This document shows, one piece after another, positions 31,835 through 43,660 of a stretch of DNA of 64,000 nt. Position numbers and translations under genes: made by a program. Source of the DNA: Paralithodes platypus (lineage: Eukaryota; Arthropoda; Malacostraca; Decapoda; Lithodidae); contig CM064501.1 of the NCBI GenBank assembly GCA_032716605.1, forward strand, positions 22,807,008 through 22,871,007. Reading direction: 5' to 3'. Below the pieces are notes generated by a model. It had not been told where the DNA came from. It worked only from the letters and a program-made list of their open reading frames with translations, and did not search any database. Every line of letters starts with the position of its first letter. The stretch's first letter is position 1.

Positions 31835-34800
31835 TGTTATGCCCTGTTTTTCTACAGGTTTAACTTGGGTAATGTGAGTTCTAAATTGACTGGGTATATA
31901 AGGCTGCATGCACAATACAAGATATGAGGAATAGAGAACACAAAGAAACACATGGTAGCAAGTTACATGATCACGTTTATTGATATACCACTGCAGAATA
32001 CTTGTGTAAGACAATATAATAGAATTGAACAACACTAGCATAAGTGGATCTGGATGGAGCCTAGTCTCCCACTTCCAACGTTCAGGTATTAATCTTCTGA
32101 TCACTGGCTTTGATTTCACAGGTTTATATACCGAAGACCATCAATGTTACTTATAGATTCATATTCACTGTTAGATTTATTACTGGTAGCTCTGGTGCAC
32201 AAGTAGTAGTTCACAGACTAGATTAGACACGCATTTTTAGAGCACGGGAATTCTAGTAACCTCAGGGGGTACTGATCTAAGTTTTATATCCTTGTCTCAG
32301 AAATACATAGAACGCAAATCAGTGGGCGAACGTTAGATATCACTAGAGTTTTAATATCTGAATAAGGTAATTACGAGAGTCAAGGTCGCCTGTTAATTAA
32401 AGAGCACTGATCGCTTAGTACGTCCCAAATGGAATGGTTAAGTATGAATTACACTGGGCAAGGTCTTAGCCACTTCGTAGAAATATTAATTAGTGAATCT
32501 AAAACAGCACAGTAATATGTAGTACTGCTAAAGGGAATCTTGGGTAGTATCTGATGGGTCTGGTCCTGGTTATCTTGCGTCCATGATGTTGGGGGCTAAC
32601 GACTGGTTCCGCGGCCGTCCAGGGGGGCCATATGTGTGAAGTTCTTCAATACGTGGGCAGGTCCTTCTATCCAAATCTGCCACGGAGTCTGCCGGTTCTG
32701 GGATCTCACTCCGGAACAACACAAGGGCAGAGCTAGAAATTAACTGCAGGGTAGTGACCCCTGGTTGGTGTCTAGCTTTCAACTGATTTGACTGGGGGCG
32801 GGAGTTAGATTTATAGGCTCGGTTCTGGACCCTGTAGACAGTAGGGATCTCGAGTCTTATGGACTTAATTGAGCTCTCAATAGATATGGGGACTAGGTAA
32901 GATGGTATTTACTGTTGTGGCACAGGGCGATAGGAAGCCTTTATATTTTCATATAACTGAGCCTTAGTAAGAGGTACTATTTTGGCTATACTGGACGTAT
33001 TTAGGGGAGAGAGACTGGATCTACTTTGCGAGGAGGATGGGGACAGCTGTGATAGGAGCGTCTCTCTAGATTGTTCAATCTTCATTCTATGGTATAGCTG
33101 AGGTGCTAATTTAGTGATCAGAGCATGCAAGAAAGGTAAATGGTTTATTGTGAGTTAATAGCGGTTAGTAAAGGTGTTAGTCATTCATGGTTAGTTCATT
33201 GATAGGAAGAATTCCTGTGCTACCTGGCAATGACTCGAAAGTCAAAACAGGGGCCAGGTATACCTCCGCGGGGGTGGGGGTCTCCCTCCTCGGGTGGGCA
33301 AAAAGGGGGAGCTGGGCGCCCTCTCTCTGATATATTCGTCCGGCGGCTGTGGCTAGGGGCTTGCCATATCACCAGTGTTTGTAATAACCCTCTGTGTATG
33401 AGACAGATGTGAGTGTCTTTAATACCAAAACCGAAGGTGCCTTAGCTAGCTGGTTTTACTCGGCTGGTTGTTAATTGTAGGGTTTGCTGGATATGGTGGA
33501 GACTGGGTTGCTAACTCTGCCACATTTATCTGGAAGTATGACAATAGAAGTTAGTTACTGGCGGGGCGGCTAGCCTCGCACCGACGACCATTGGGTGCAG
33601 GGTTGTGAATGTGTTGTAAGAGAATAGATGGCATGCAAGGGGCTAGTAAAGTTCTAATGTTGTTCTGGCCTACTAAGTGAAGGTAGGCTGGATAGGAGTA
33701 TATATAAAAGGTTGGAGAGCGTTAGTAACGGACAATTCAAGGATCTTCAAGAGGTATGAGAGAGAGGCTAGGTCGGACAAGAGTCGAGAAGCGCGGGTGT
33801 CCAAATGAGAGGGGGGGGGAGAGTTCAAGGGCTACAGGGAAATTTTGCCCCTAAGGTCCCTGGGCGTGGGGGTGGCATTAGGCTACAATTTATATGGAAG
33901 TTTGAAAAGGCAGTAGAATACGTTAGCCAAATGCTACCGGGGAATGCAACTATGGGGTGGTATATGAGTCTGGAAAAGATAGAGTTATGTGATCAGTCAG
34001 AGGGTTATGGATACTATTAGTTGGCCCTGGGAACTGCGTTTTCTATTAAATATAAAATACCACCCACAGCAGCAGTTCGTAGGGGTACTTAGTTATTGTT
34101 TCGGGGTACTTATGACAGATACTGATAACCAGGTTATCTTATACAATCTCTGGTTGGGGTAAGAGGTGTAAGACACGAAATAAATTGGCGTAGTGTGGGC
34201 TGTGGATACGAAGGAGGCAAGGGGAAGACGTATGACAATTGTGGAAAGTAAATGGAAAAAGGTGAACACAATGGCGGATAAAAATACTTAACCTAAGGAT
34301 TGCATACATAGATTTATGGGGCGATGGGTCTTCAGAAGCTTAGTCTGGCAAGACAAGATGTTAGGGAATGTTAATATTAATACTTAGTTACTAGAGGAAC
34401 AGTGCAAGGGGCGACTGGGCACGGGTTACATATATCTATACTCGTCATGGAAAATGATATACGAGGTCTAGGGACAGCGTGGGTGTTTTAACTTCTAAGA
34501 TATATAACATCTACTTCTCGGATGCAAGAACATACATAGATATAATTATGGCTGTCTGATGTGTTGGCATTGGCTCAACGTCGGGACAGGCATGGGTGTT
34601 TTTAATATGAATGTATATTCCTGTTCATCATCTTTGTAGTTAGAAGTGTAGGACACGAGGGGGTTAGTGTACGTGAGATGTGGAAAATGGTCAGTTTTAG
34701 AAAAGGTAAATGGGTGTGTCCTGGAGCTGTTTAGCCCTGCGGGCTTGGGCCTGGCTGAAATGGCTGGCTCGGTCGGCTGGTCCTTTCGTTCTGTGGACCT

Positions 34801-34870
34801 TTCCTTTGGTGTTTCTGTGTGGTGTTCGTTCATGGCTTCTGTGGTGGGCTTCTCGTTCTGGGGCATTTTA
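31835..34870 (-). mobile_element. Giant-LTR family, solo LTR B
   Basis: On the plus strand the insert runs from TGTTATGCCCTG to GGGGCATTTTA, the reverse of LTR A, flanked by TAATG at 31830-31834 and 34871-34875. The empty target, AAAGTAATGCTTC, is present at 53190-53200 in the other copy of repeat R. The LTR is 3.04 kb and lacks the internal duplication of about 0.31 kb seen in LTRs C and D. Its 5' ORF (ATG at 34866, minus strand) is open for 106 codons. Confidence 0.9.
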
Positions 34871-34875
34871 TAATG

Positions 34876-35470
34876 CTTCTTTATTAAACCCTCTAAGTAG
34901 CATATTATCATTTATTATGTAAATGTTTGTTAAACTAATGGAACTGAAATTGTGTACTTTGACTTCCAAACCAATCTGATGATCTCTGAACTTTGAAATA
35001 ATTGTAATAGTTTCGAAATCTGACCTTGTTCATTATAGCGGAATGAAGGTTCTTGGTACGATGTTGCCAATGTAGCTGCTATCTCTAAATCCATCGAATC
35101 ACTTCCATCACTTCCATCTAGCGACATGAAGATGTGATTAATTCTAGCGATATTCAAGTTAGTTTCCCTATTTTAAGGAATTGGAGAGATGTTTCGATTG
35201 TTAAAGATTATTCTAGATACTTCAACATATGTTTTCTAGTGACATACAAGTTTTTAGTGTCTGGTGACTATCTAGCGATTTGTCAATGCTATTCTAGCAT
35301 ACATTTGTGCTTTAGTTTATCTTGCATTTTTTGTCTAAATTTGCCCTATTTCTCCAGAAGACCTCCTACATGGTATAGTGTATTGTTCTAGTGATAATTA
35401 AATATTATATAGGGCTGTTTTAAGTTGGCTGATGAATATGAAGCAGTAATATGCTGGATGATGAGAACAC
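34876..35470. repeat. Right part of dispersed repeat R, matched at 53196-53790
   Basis: About 590 bp are near-identical to 53196-53790 in the same orientation, from CTTCTTTATTAAACCCTC to GATGAGAACACTGT. One small tandem duplication (CACTTCCAT) distinguishes this copy. Short frames recur with the DNA and show no protein motif. Its class is unknown. Confidence 0.75.
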
Positions 35471-36094
35471 TGTGTGTAAACATGTCTCGGATATCACTGA
35501 CAATTTTTGGCATATTCTGCCAAAAGCCTAATGGCTTATCAGTGGTGATAACACAAAATGCAGCTTAAGTTTGTGGCAGTTACCCCTTTAAATTTAGCTG
35601 AAAAGACCGTACAAAATCATTTTACCCTTTTAATTGACCACTTGCGAGTCTCAGGCCGTAAGGAAGTTGTGTTAGACATCGATAATGCAAAACATCGGCT
35701 AAAATACAGTTGCAGTGTATTTATATATGCATAAAACACAATTCATCATACTGTTATTCACCAGAAGCCTAAATCATTATAGCATTTCTGTTTAATAGCG
35801 ATGTTCACAGCTCCAACCCCCCCATATAGAACGAAACTAGCAAGTCGGCAATTGTATTTCACTTCAATTTAATTAAGTATTGAATTTAATACCTAATCTA
35901 CCCAATGTAGCCTAGAAAAAAAAAAATAGGAACCCAATTAAATGGTTAACCCAATTTAAATCCAATTAAATTTAGCCTAGAAAACATGAACATTAGGAAC
36001 GCAAATTGATGGTTAGCCTAATATTGTACCGCCGCTTCCCGCCCCTCGTCCTCTGCTGTTACGTTGTGTCAAAACTTCATTTTTTAGCTACATA
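35471..36094. other. AT-rich stretch, no gene seen
   Basis: No coding frame or RNA gene. A short repeated phrase (CCAATTAAAT and variants) occurs around 35930-35970. Nothing else can be supported. Confidence 0.4.
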
Positions 36095-36321
36095 TTCCTT
36101 TACCATCATTATCTCCGATAGACTGGAAATGGTGTCGTATTTCACACCCAAATGCCATAAAAGGGTGTCCAATATCAAGCCAACTCAACCCTGCTCCTAC
36201 ACAGGCTTGAGGAAGTGATCAACTGGGTTAAAGTCAATCCGATTCGGGCTTTACGTATACATCTGTAAGCAAGTCATCATATTTCATTGGCGAGTGTTAA
36301 AAAATCTATCTATCTATCTAA
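36095..36321. repeat. Copy of the 20750-21185 repeat, left part
   Basis: This copy matches 20757-20999 closely, ending in an expanded TCTATCTATCTA run and then AAATG. The match resumes at 37083 after an insert of about 0.76 kb. Confidence 0.75.
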
Positions 36322-36819
36322 ATGCACTAAATGATGTCATAAAACGGGCCCTGCAGAGTGCTAACCGTGCATCAATCCTCGAACCACATGGACTTCACAG
36401 AGAAGACGGCAAACGGCCAGATGGGATGACCACTTTCCCTTACAAGAATGGCCGGTGCCTCGTGTGGGATGCCACATGTGTTGACACTTTCTCCATAACC
36501 AACACCGCCAGAAACGCCGACGAAGCAGGTGAAGCCGCCCGGATAGCAGAAAATATATCAAGCCATCGCCAGAAATCATCAGTTCGAGCCCCTGGCATTC
36601 GAAACTTCAGTCTTCGGCCCTACCACCCTTAAGATGGTGAATGAAAGGCTGTAAAATCAGAGAAGTTTCAGGAGAACCCCGGGAAACCCTCTGGCTCAAG
36701 CAAAGACTAGGGATGGCAATCCTCCGGGGCAATGCCACCAGCGTCATGAGCTCAGTTCGACAGGACTGGGTCATGCCACTGTGTGAGGCCCGGGCAGGAG
36801 TGGTGTATCCGTAGTCTTT
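36322..36819 (+). pseudogene. C-terminal domain of a retroelement Pol, frameshifted
   Basis: The frame reads NALNDVIKRALQSANRASIL, EPHGLHREDGKRPDGMT and GRCLVWDATCVDTFS, then shifts near 36548 to a phase with LAFETSVFGPTTLKMVNE and, after a stop, WLKQRLGMAILRGNATSVM. This pattern is known to me from the C-terminal part of many predicted arthropod and mollusc reverse-transcriptase proteins. RPDG followed by VWD resembles the core of PD-(D/E)XK nucleases, but that is only a resemblance. No RT motif is present, so this is a 5'-truncated remnant. Confidence 0.6.
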
Positions 36820-37049
36820 CCACAGTAGGGTAAAACAAAACATAAACTGTATTTGTATGTAACATGTGTGATGCACATAAATAAAAGGGGATGTGTCGGA
36901 TGGTTGAAAGCCACAGTTGCTTGCGCGTTTGGGGCTAGCAACACTTATTATGAAAAACATGCATCCTCCTTCATTCACTGTCCCCCCCTTCACTCACTCA
37001 ACCCCACAATTTGCCGGAGGATAACAGTTTTTTCACAATACGTAGACGG

Positions 37050-37082
<33 letters not shown>
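36322..37082 (+). mobile_element. Retroelement C-terminal fragment bounded by ATCTAAATG direct repeats
   Basis: The insert lies between ATCTAAATG at about 36313-36321 and the same word at 37084-37092, inside an otherwise continuous repeat. Its coding part is at the left. Its right end is a run of about 29 T (37053-37081). A target duplication with a homopolymer tail suggests target-primed insertion, but the tail is T on the coding strand, the reverse of a usual poly(A). Confidence 0.6.
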
Positions 37083-37086
<4 letters not shown>

Positions 37087-39285
37087 TAAATGTAGTCTTA
37101 AATTAACACAAACATACCCCAAAGTAAAGTTATTCACGATCATTCGAAATTGGGCTTTTGTGTATTTCCTCTTTAACAAGTAAGTGTAAAATGCCCCAGA
37201 ACGAGAAGCCCAACACAGAAGCCATGAACGAACACCACACAGAAACACCAAAGGAAAGGTCCACAGAACGAAAGGACCAGCTGACCGAGCCCGCCATTCC
37301 AGACAGGCCCAAGCCCGCAGGGCTAAACAGCTCCAGGACACACCCATTTACCTTTTCTAAAACTGACCATTTTCCACACTTCACGTACACTAACCCCTTT
37401 GTGTCTACACTCCTAACTACAAAGATGATGAACAGGAATATACATTCATATTAAAAACACCCATGCCTGTCCCGACGTTGAGCCAATGCCAACACATCAG
37501 ATAGCCATAATTATATCTATGTATGTTCTTGCATCCGAGAAGTAGATGTTATATATCTTAGAAGTTAAAACACCCACGCTGTCCCTAGACCTCGTATATC
37601 ATTTTCCATGACGAGTATAGATATATGTAACCCGTGCCCAGTCGCCCCTTGCATTGTTCCTCTAGTAACTAAGTCTATAATATTAACTGCCACCAGCATT
37701 GATACGACATAGCGGCACTGTCCTTGCTACAAAGATGATGAATAAGAATATACATTCATATTAAAAACATGCCCTGTCCCGACGTTGAGCCAATGCCAAC
37801 ACATCAGACAGCCATAAATATATCTATGTATGTTCTTACATCCGAGAAGTAGATGTTATATATCTTAGAAGTTCAAACACCCACGCTTGTCCCTAGACCT
37901 CGTATATCATTTTCCATGACGAGTATAGATATATGTAACCCGTGCTCAGTCGCCCCTTGCATTGCTCCTCCAGTAACTAAGTATTAATATTAACATTCCC
38001 TAACATCTTGTCTTGCCAGACTAAGCTTCTGAAGACCCATCGCCCCATAAATCTATGTATGCAATCCTTAGGTTAAGTATTTTTCTCCGCCATTGTGTTC
38101 ACCTTTTTCCATTTACTTTCCACAATTGTCATACGTCTTCCCCTTGCCTCCTTCGTATCCACAGCCCACACTACGCCAATTTATTTCGTGTCTTACACCT
38201 CTTACCCCAACCAGAGATTGTATAAGATAACCTGGTTACCAGTATCTGTCATAAGTACCCCGAAACAATAACTAAGTACCCCTACGAACTGCCGCTGTGG
38301 GTGGTATTTTATATTTAATAGAAAACACAGTTCCCAGGGCCAACTAATAGTATCCATAACCCTCTGACTGATCACATAACTCTATCTTTTCCAGACTCAT
38401 ATACCACCCCATAGTTGCATTCCCCGGTAGCATTTGGCTAACGTATTCTACTGCCTTTTCAAACTTCCATATCAATTGTAGCCTAATGCCACCCCCACGC
38501 CCAGGGACCTTAGGGGCAAAATTTCCCTGTAGCCCTTGAACTCCCCCCCCCCCCCCCCTCTCATTAAGACACCCGCGCTTCTCGACTCTTGTCCGACCTA
38601 GCCTCTCTCTCATACCTCTTGAAGATCCTTGAATTGTCCGTTACTAACGCTCTCCAACCTTTTATATATATACTCCTATCCAGCCTACCTTCACTTAGTA
38701 GGCCAGAACAACATTAGAACTTTACTAGCCCCTTGCATGCCATCTATTCTCTTACAACACATTCACAACCCTGCACCCAATGGTCGTCGGTGCGAGGCTA
38801 GCCGCCCCGCCAGTAACTAACTTCTATTGCCATACTTCCAGATAAATGTGGCAGAGTTAGCAACCCAGTCTCCACCACATCCAGCAAAACCTACAATTAA
38901 CAACCAGCCGAGTAAAACCAGCTAGCCAAGGCACCTTCGGTTTTGGTATTAAGGACACCCACATCTGTCTCATACACAGAGGGTTATTACAAACACTGGT
39001 GATATGGCAAGCCCCTAGCCACAGCCGCCGGACGACTATCACAGAGAGAGGGCGCCCAGCTCCCCCTTTTTGCCCACCCGAGGAGGGAGACCCCCACCCC
39101 CGCGGAGGTATACCTGGCCCCTGTTTTGACTTTCGAGTCATTGCCAGGTAGCACAGGAATTCTTCCTATCGATGAACTAACCATGAATGACTAACACCTT
39201 TACTAACCTCTATTAACTCACAATAAACCAATTACCTTTCTTGCATGCTCTGATCACTAAATTAGCACCTCAGCTATACCATAGA

Positions 39286-39462
39286 ATGAAGATTGAACAA
39301 TCTAGAGAGACGCTCCTATCACAGCTGTCCCCATCCTCCTCGCAAAGTAGATCCAGTCTCTCTCCCCTAAATACGTCCAGTATAGCCAAAATAGTACCTC
39401 TTACTAAGGCTCAGTTATATGAAAATATAAAGGCTTCCTATCGCCCTGTGCCACAACAGTAA
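39286..39462 (+). CDS. U3 58-codon ORF followed in frame by about 110 open codons
   Basis: An ATG opens a Ser-rich frame (MKIEQSRETLLSQLSPSSSQ and on) that ends at TAA 39460-39462. The same phase then stays open without ATG to about 39801. The same arrangement, including the TAA, is in LTR B and LTR D; LTR A is frameshifted. I recognise no family. It may be a decayed accessory frame or chance. Confidence 0.25.
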   Translation: MKIEQSRETLLSQLSPSSSQSRSSLSPLNTSSIAKIVPLTKAQLYENIKASYRPVPQQ

Positions 39463-40240
39463 ATACCATCTTACCTAGTCCCCATATCTATTGAGAGCTC
39501 AATTAAGTCCATAAGACTCGAGATCCCTACTGTCTACAGGGTCCAGAACCGAGCCTATAAATCTAACTCCCGCCCCCAGTCAAATCAGTTGAAAGCTAGA
39601 CACCAACCAGGGGTCACTACCCTGCAGTTAATTTCTAGCTCTGCCCTTGTGTTGTTCCGGAGTGAGATCCCAGAACCGGCAGACTCCGTGGCAGATTTGG
39701 ATAGAAGGACCTGCCCACGTATTGAAGAACTTCACACATATGGCCCCCCTGGACGGCCGCGGAACCAGTCGTTAGCCCCCAACATCATGGACGCAAGATA
39801 ACCAGGACCAGACCCATCAGATACTACCCAAGATTCCCTTTAGCAGTACTACATATTACTGTGCTGTTTTAGATTCACTAATTAATATTTCTACGAAGTG
39901 GCTAAGACCTTGCCCAGTGTAATTCATACTTAACCATTCCATTTGGGACGTACTAAGCGATCAGTGCTCTTTAATTAACAGGCGACCTTGACTCTCGTAA
40001 TTACCTTATTCAGATATTAAAACTCTAGTGATATCTAACGTTCGCCCACTGATTTGCGTTCTATGTATTTCTGAGACAAGGATATAAAACTTAGATCAGT
40101 ACCCCCTGAGGTTACTAGAATTCCCGTGCTCTAAAAATGCGTGTCTAATCTAGTCTGTGAACTACTACTTGTGCACCAGAGCTACCAGTAATAAATCTAA
40201 CAGTGAATATGAATCTATAAGTAACATTGATGGTCTTCGG

Positions 40241-40248
40241 TATATAAA
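40241..40248 (+). promoter_or_regulatory. TATA box of the 5' LTR
   Basis: TATATAAA lies 149 bp upstream of the LTR's AATAAA and about 290 bp from the LTR end. Its identical counterpart in the 3' LTR is at 47187-47194. This position sets U3 at about 3.1 kb, with transcription expected to start some 25-30 bp downstream. Confidence 0.6.
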
Positions 40249-40389
40249 CCTGTGAAATCAAAGCCAGTGATCAGAAGATTAATACCTGAACGTTGGAAGT
40301 GGGAGACTAGGCTCCATCCAGATCCACTTATGCTAGTGTTGTTCAATTCTATTATATTGTCTTACACAAGTATTCTGCAGTGGTATATC

Positions 40390-40395
40390 AATAAA
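40390..40395 (+). terminator. Polyadenylation signal AATAAA in the LTR
   Basis: AATAAACGTGATCA is conserved in the giant LTRs (47336-47341 in LTR D). With the TATA box it defines an R region of roughly 140 bp and a U5 of about 120 bp. Confidence 0.55.
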
Positions 40396-40537
40396 CGTGA
40401 TCATGTAACTTGCTACCATGTGTTTCTTTGTGTTCTCTATTCCTCATATCTTGTATTGTGCATGCAGCCTTATATACCCAGTCAATTTAGAACTCACATT
40501 ACCCAAGTTAAACCTGTAGAAAAACAGGGCATAACAT

Positions 40538-40555
40538 TGGCGGCAGCGGTGGTTC
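40538..40555 (+). other. Candidate tRNA primer-binding site
   Basis: TGGCGGCAGCGGTGGTTC begins two bases after the 5' LTR. It starts with TGG, as needed to pair with a tRNA CCA end. I cannot name the tRNA. Confidence 0.5.
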
Positions 40556-40606
40556 TTGATTCGGATAAAAGGTTGCATTACACTGCAAGTTTGGAACACT
40601 AGAAGC

Positions 40607-42685
40607 ATGGCAACATCACAAAATCTTCAGCCACTCGCACACATTCCCAAGTATGATGTAAACACATATGATATCACCAGTTACTTAGACATAATAAAGC
40701 CAGTGTACGATGTGGTACTTCATAATGACCGCGAAAAAATCGCCATGGCAATTTTGCATATTGTACAGTTGGGAGAAGCCGTTTCCCAACTTGTTGATAA
40801 GCCTACCTTTAAAGAATTTATTCACCAAATGGTGACACAGAATACGCCAGAGAGTACCTGGAACCAGTTTCGATCCTTCGTGATCCGGACTTTAGATCCA
40901 CTTTTGGGTTCCCCCGTCGCCCCCAAAATAATAAAAGTCGACGAGATCAAGTATGAAGGGGATATAAATGTGACCCTCATACAACTCTACAGATACGTGA
41001 GGACCACGTATAGCTATGAAGATTACGACCAACAAAATGAACTCTTATTCACCGCATTGTTAAACATCCTCCCACCCCACATCACCGCCCATCTCGACCC
41101 GTATGGCTTATTCGAAGAACATATGCTCGCCATCAGAGAAGAATGCCTACGCAGTTCGATGAATCCCCTATCCAACCTTTTAGCCCCTATCCAAGACTCC
41201 GTGCACCCTTCCAAAATGACTTCTGGTGAAAGTCCAACCCCAGTGAACTCTTCCCCCACCAACCCTCCGCAGCCCCCCCAACAAGCCCCGTATTCTAGCT
41301 ATGCCTACCTATGTAGGCCTACCACAACATATTTTCCCCATGACCCCAGAAATGTTCAGCTATCCCCCCACCAACAAAATTTCCCTTGTGACAGTTTTCC
41401 GTCGGTAGCTTGTGACAGTTTTCAGTCAGTAGCTCCCTTCCACCCCCACACAATTCACACCCCTAGAAAACTTCGAAACCCCACACTTGACTCGCCCTCT
41501 CATGTCAAACAAACTCACCAGTCCCAGAGAACCTCTAACCAGACCGTGACTGCCACCAAGAAAATTCCCAAAATTCGTCCTATTAACAACCCCAAATCAA
41601 TACATCAGTCCTCTACCAATAACCCCTGTTCTACACCTAACTCTCCCCCCACCAACCCTCCGCAGCCCCCCCAACAAGCCCCGTATTCTAGCTATGCCTA
41701 CCTATGTAGGCCTACCACAACATATTTTCCCCATGACCCCAGAAATGTTCAGCTATCCCCCCACCAACAAAATTTCCCTTGTGACAGTTTTCCGTCGGTA
41801 GCTTGTGGCAGTTTTCAGTCAGTAGCCCCCCTCCACCCCCACACAATTCACACCCCTAGAAAACTTCGAAACCCCACACTTGACTCGCCCTCTCATGTCA
41901 AACAAACTCACCAGTCCCAGATAACCTCTAACCAGACCGAGACTGCCACCAAGAAAATTCCCCAAACTCGTCCTGTTAATGTCAAACAAACCCACCAACC
42001 CCAGATAACCGCTAACCAGACCGTGACTGCCACCAAGAAGATTCCTAAAATTCGTCCTGTTAACAACCCCAAATCAATAGATCAGTCCTCTACCAATAAC
42101 CCCTGTTCTACACCTAACTCTTCCCCCACCAACCCGCCGCAATCCCCCCAACAAATCCCGTTTCCTAACTCGCTCACCTCTCACCACCCTGACCCTCCCA
42201 CACGCGCCGTTAATCCTCCCCTCACGCGTGACGACCTAAGGACCCAACTATGTTCCCCCCCTTCCCCCAGAAATACTCAGCTATTCCCCCACCAACAAAA
42301 TCTCCCTTGTGACAGTTTTCCGTCAGTAGCTCCCTTCCACCCCCCCACAATTCACACCCCTAATAAACTTCAAAACCCCACACTTGACTCACCCCCTCAT
42401 GACAGACAAACCCACCAACCCCAGATAACCTCTAAGCAAACCGTCACTGCCACCGACACACCCCACCACTCTGATCCTCCCACACGCGCCGTTAATCCCC
42501 CCCTCACGCGTGACCCCCACCAAAGTGATTCCCCCCCCCTCATGCGTACCGAACACCTGCTCACCAGTCGGTCCCCCACCATCATGACCCCAGCTAAACT
42601 ATCAACCTTCCCCCCTTCACCTTTACCCACCCGCCCCAAATTGACTCACCCCCTCATGACAGACAAACCCACCAACCCCAGATAA
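40607..42685 (+). CDS. Capsid-like, proline-rich repeat Gag of the giant-LTR element
   Basis: The ATG at 40607 lies about 70 bases inside the interior; the frame upstream has only a TTG, at the primer-binding site. The product is 692 residues. The first 190 or so are ordered and helical, with acidic and aromatic residues (YDITSYLDIIKPVYDVVLHN, TWNQFRSFVIRTLDPLLG, YRYVRTTYSYEDYDQQNELL), a plausible capsid domain. The remainder is rich in Pro, Thr, Ser, Gln and His and is built from about three tandem units of roughly 130 residues, recognisable by NPPQPPQQ, PHQQNFPCDSFPSVA and HTPRKLRNPTLDSPS. No CCHC knuckle, protease Asp-Ser/Thr-Gly or RT motif is present. The family is not one I can name; the Gag call rests on position and composition. 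Confidence 0.7.
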   Translation: MATSQNLQPLAHIPKYDVNTYDITSYLDIIKPVYDVVLHNDREKIAMAILHIVQLGEAVSQLVDKPTFKEFIHQMVTQNTPESTWNQFRSFVIRTLDPLLGSPVAPKIIKVDEIKYEGDINVTLIQLYRYVRTTYSYEDYDQQNELLFTALLNILPPHITAHLDPYGLFEEHMLAIREECLRSSMNPLSNLLAPIQDSVHPSKMTSGESPTPVNSSPTNPPQPPQQAPYSSYAYLCRPTTTYFPHDPRNVQLSPHQQNFPCDSFPSVACDSFQSVAPFHPHTIHTPRKLRNPTLDSPSHVKQTHQSQRTSNQTVTATKKIPKIRPINNPKSIHQSSTNNPCSTPNSPPTNPPQPPQQAPYSSYAYLCRPTTTYFPHDPRNVQLSPHQQNFPCDSFPSVACGSFQSVAPLHPHTIHTPRKLRNPTLDSPSHVKQTHQSQITSNQTETATKKIPQTRPVNVKQTHQPQITANQTVTATKKIPKIRPVNNPKSIDQSSTNNPCSTPNSSPTNPPQSPQQIPFPNSLTSHHPDPPTRAVNPPLTRDDLRTQLCSPPSPRNTQLFPHQQNLPCDSFPSVAPFHPPTIHTPNKLQNPTLDSPPHDRQTHQPQITSKQTVTATDTPHHSDPPTRAVNPPLTRDPHQSDSPPLMRTEHLLTSRSPTIMTPAKLSTFPPSPLPTRPKLTHPLMTDKPTNPR

Positions 42686-43418
42686 CCTCTAAGCAAACCG
42701 TCACTGCCACCGACACACCCCACCACTCGGATCCTCCCACACGCGCCGTTAATCCCCCCCTCACGCGTGACCCCCACCAAAGTGATTTCCCCCCCCCTCA
42801 TGCGTACCGAACACCTGCTCACCAGTCGGTCCCCCACCATCATGAGCCCAGCTAAACTTTCAACCTCTCCCTCTTCACCGTTACCCCACCCGCCCCAAAT
42901 TCCCCCCCCCAAAGATCCCGCTCGACGAAATACCACTCCCATCCCAATCCAACCACAAAACTTTTTCCACCTTGGCTAAACCCCAAAATACTCTCTCTCT
43001 CGCCCCAAACAACATAATCAACCTCTCAACTTCAACCACTCCTCGAAATCCCATCCATGTCTCTCCCGGAAATAAAATCAGTCTAAATTCAACCCCTCTC
43101 AAACCACAACCCTGCCTGCCCAGACCCCCCCCACCATCTCCCTATCAAATCCCCACACCCCAAACCTCCAAACCACCCGATCATAGTAAACTCTCAACCT
43201 TCAGCCTTACTCACCCTTCCCCAAACCCCACTCACGACCACAACTCTCTACACAATTCAACCCCTCCCCAGCACCAACCTCTTCCGCAACAACAACCCCG
43301 ACTCGACCTGCCCATTTCATCTTTAAAACCCCCCTATCACTACCCCCGACCGAAACCACTTAGACCCCTCCTCCAAAACTGGCCCCGGGCCAGCTCGCCC
43401 CCAGACCCACATTCCTAA
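42686..43418 (+). pseudogene. Out-of-frame continuation of the proline-rich repeats
   Basis: After the stop at 42685 the same kind of sequence continues: a near-copy of 42390-42660 at 42650-42880, then further Pro/His/Gln-rich codons in two other phases to 43418. This suggests the Gag once extended further and was shifted by a repeat-unit duplication. The strand is strongly C-rich and G-poor throughout. Confidence 0.5.
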
Positions 43419-43660
43419 CGACAAGAACTAACGGTAGATCCACCCCAATATTCACTTAAAATCAGGATTGGTAGAGGAGGTGGGTCATGCCGGCTCGTCC
43501 ACAGTCCAGCCTCCCTACCACTCTTGACCTAGATTCCTAGCTTCACTTCTCATTAAAATATATAATTTTTTCATTCATTCATTCATGATGAGGATATTAT
43601 TGTACTTTATTTATTTTTTTTTTTTTTTCAATTCCTAGGCGATTGGGCATGATTCTATCA

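Larger units (their letters stand above)
37187..40536 (+). repeat. 5' LTR (C) of the giant-LTR element, 3.35 kb
   Basis: It starts TAAAATGCCCC and ends GGGCATAACA. It contains a tandem duplication of about 0.31 kb (from about 37425 and 37735) shared with the 3' LTR but not with solo LTRs A or B. It carries a TATA box and AATAAA near its 3' end, so U3 takes up about 3.1 kb. The ORF at its start (ATG 37191) is cut to 87 codons by a small deletion. Confidence 0.9.

Noticed and set aside
39589..39801. 70-codon frame (KARHQPGVTTLQLIS...) in several LTRs
   Set aside because: It starts at TTG with no usable ATG. It was mentioned only as an open continuation of the 58-codon frame and is not listed as a gene.
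40252..40602. Frame of about 95-116 codons at the end of each giant LTR (KPVIRRLIPERWKWETRLHP...)
   Set aside because: It recurs in all LTR copies, but its apparent start is GTG, not ATG, and it lies in R/U5 over the polyadenylation signal. Repetition follows from LTR identity.
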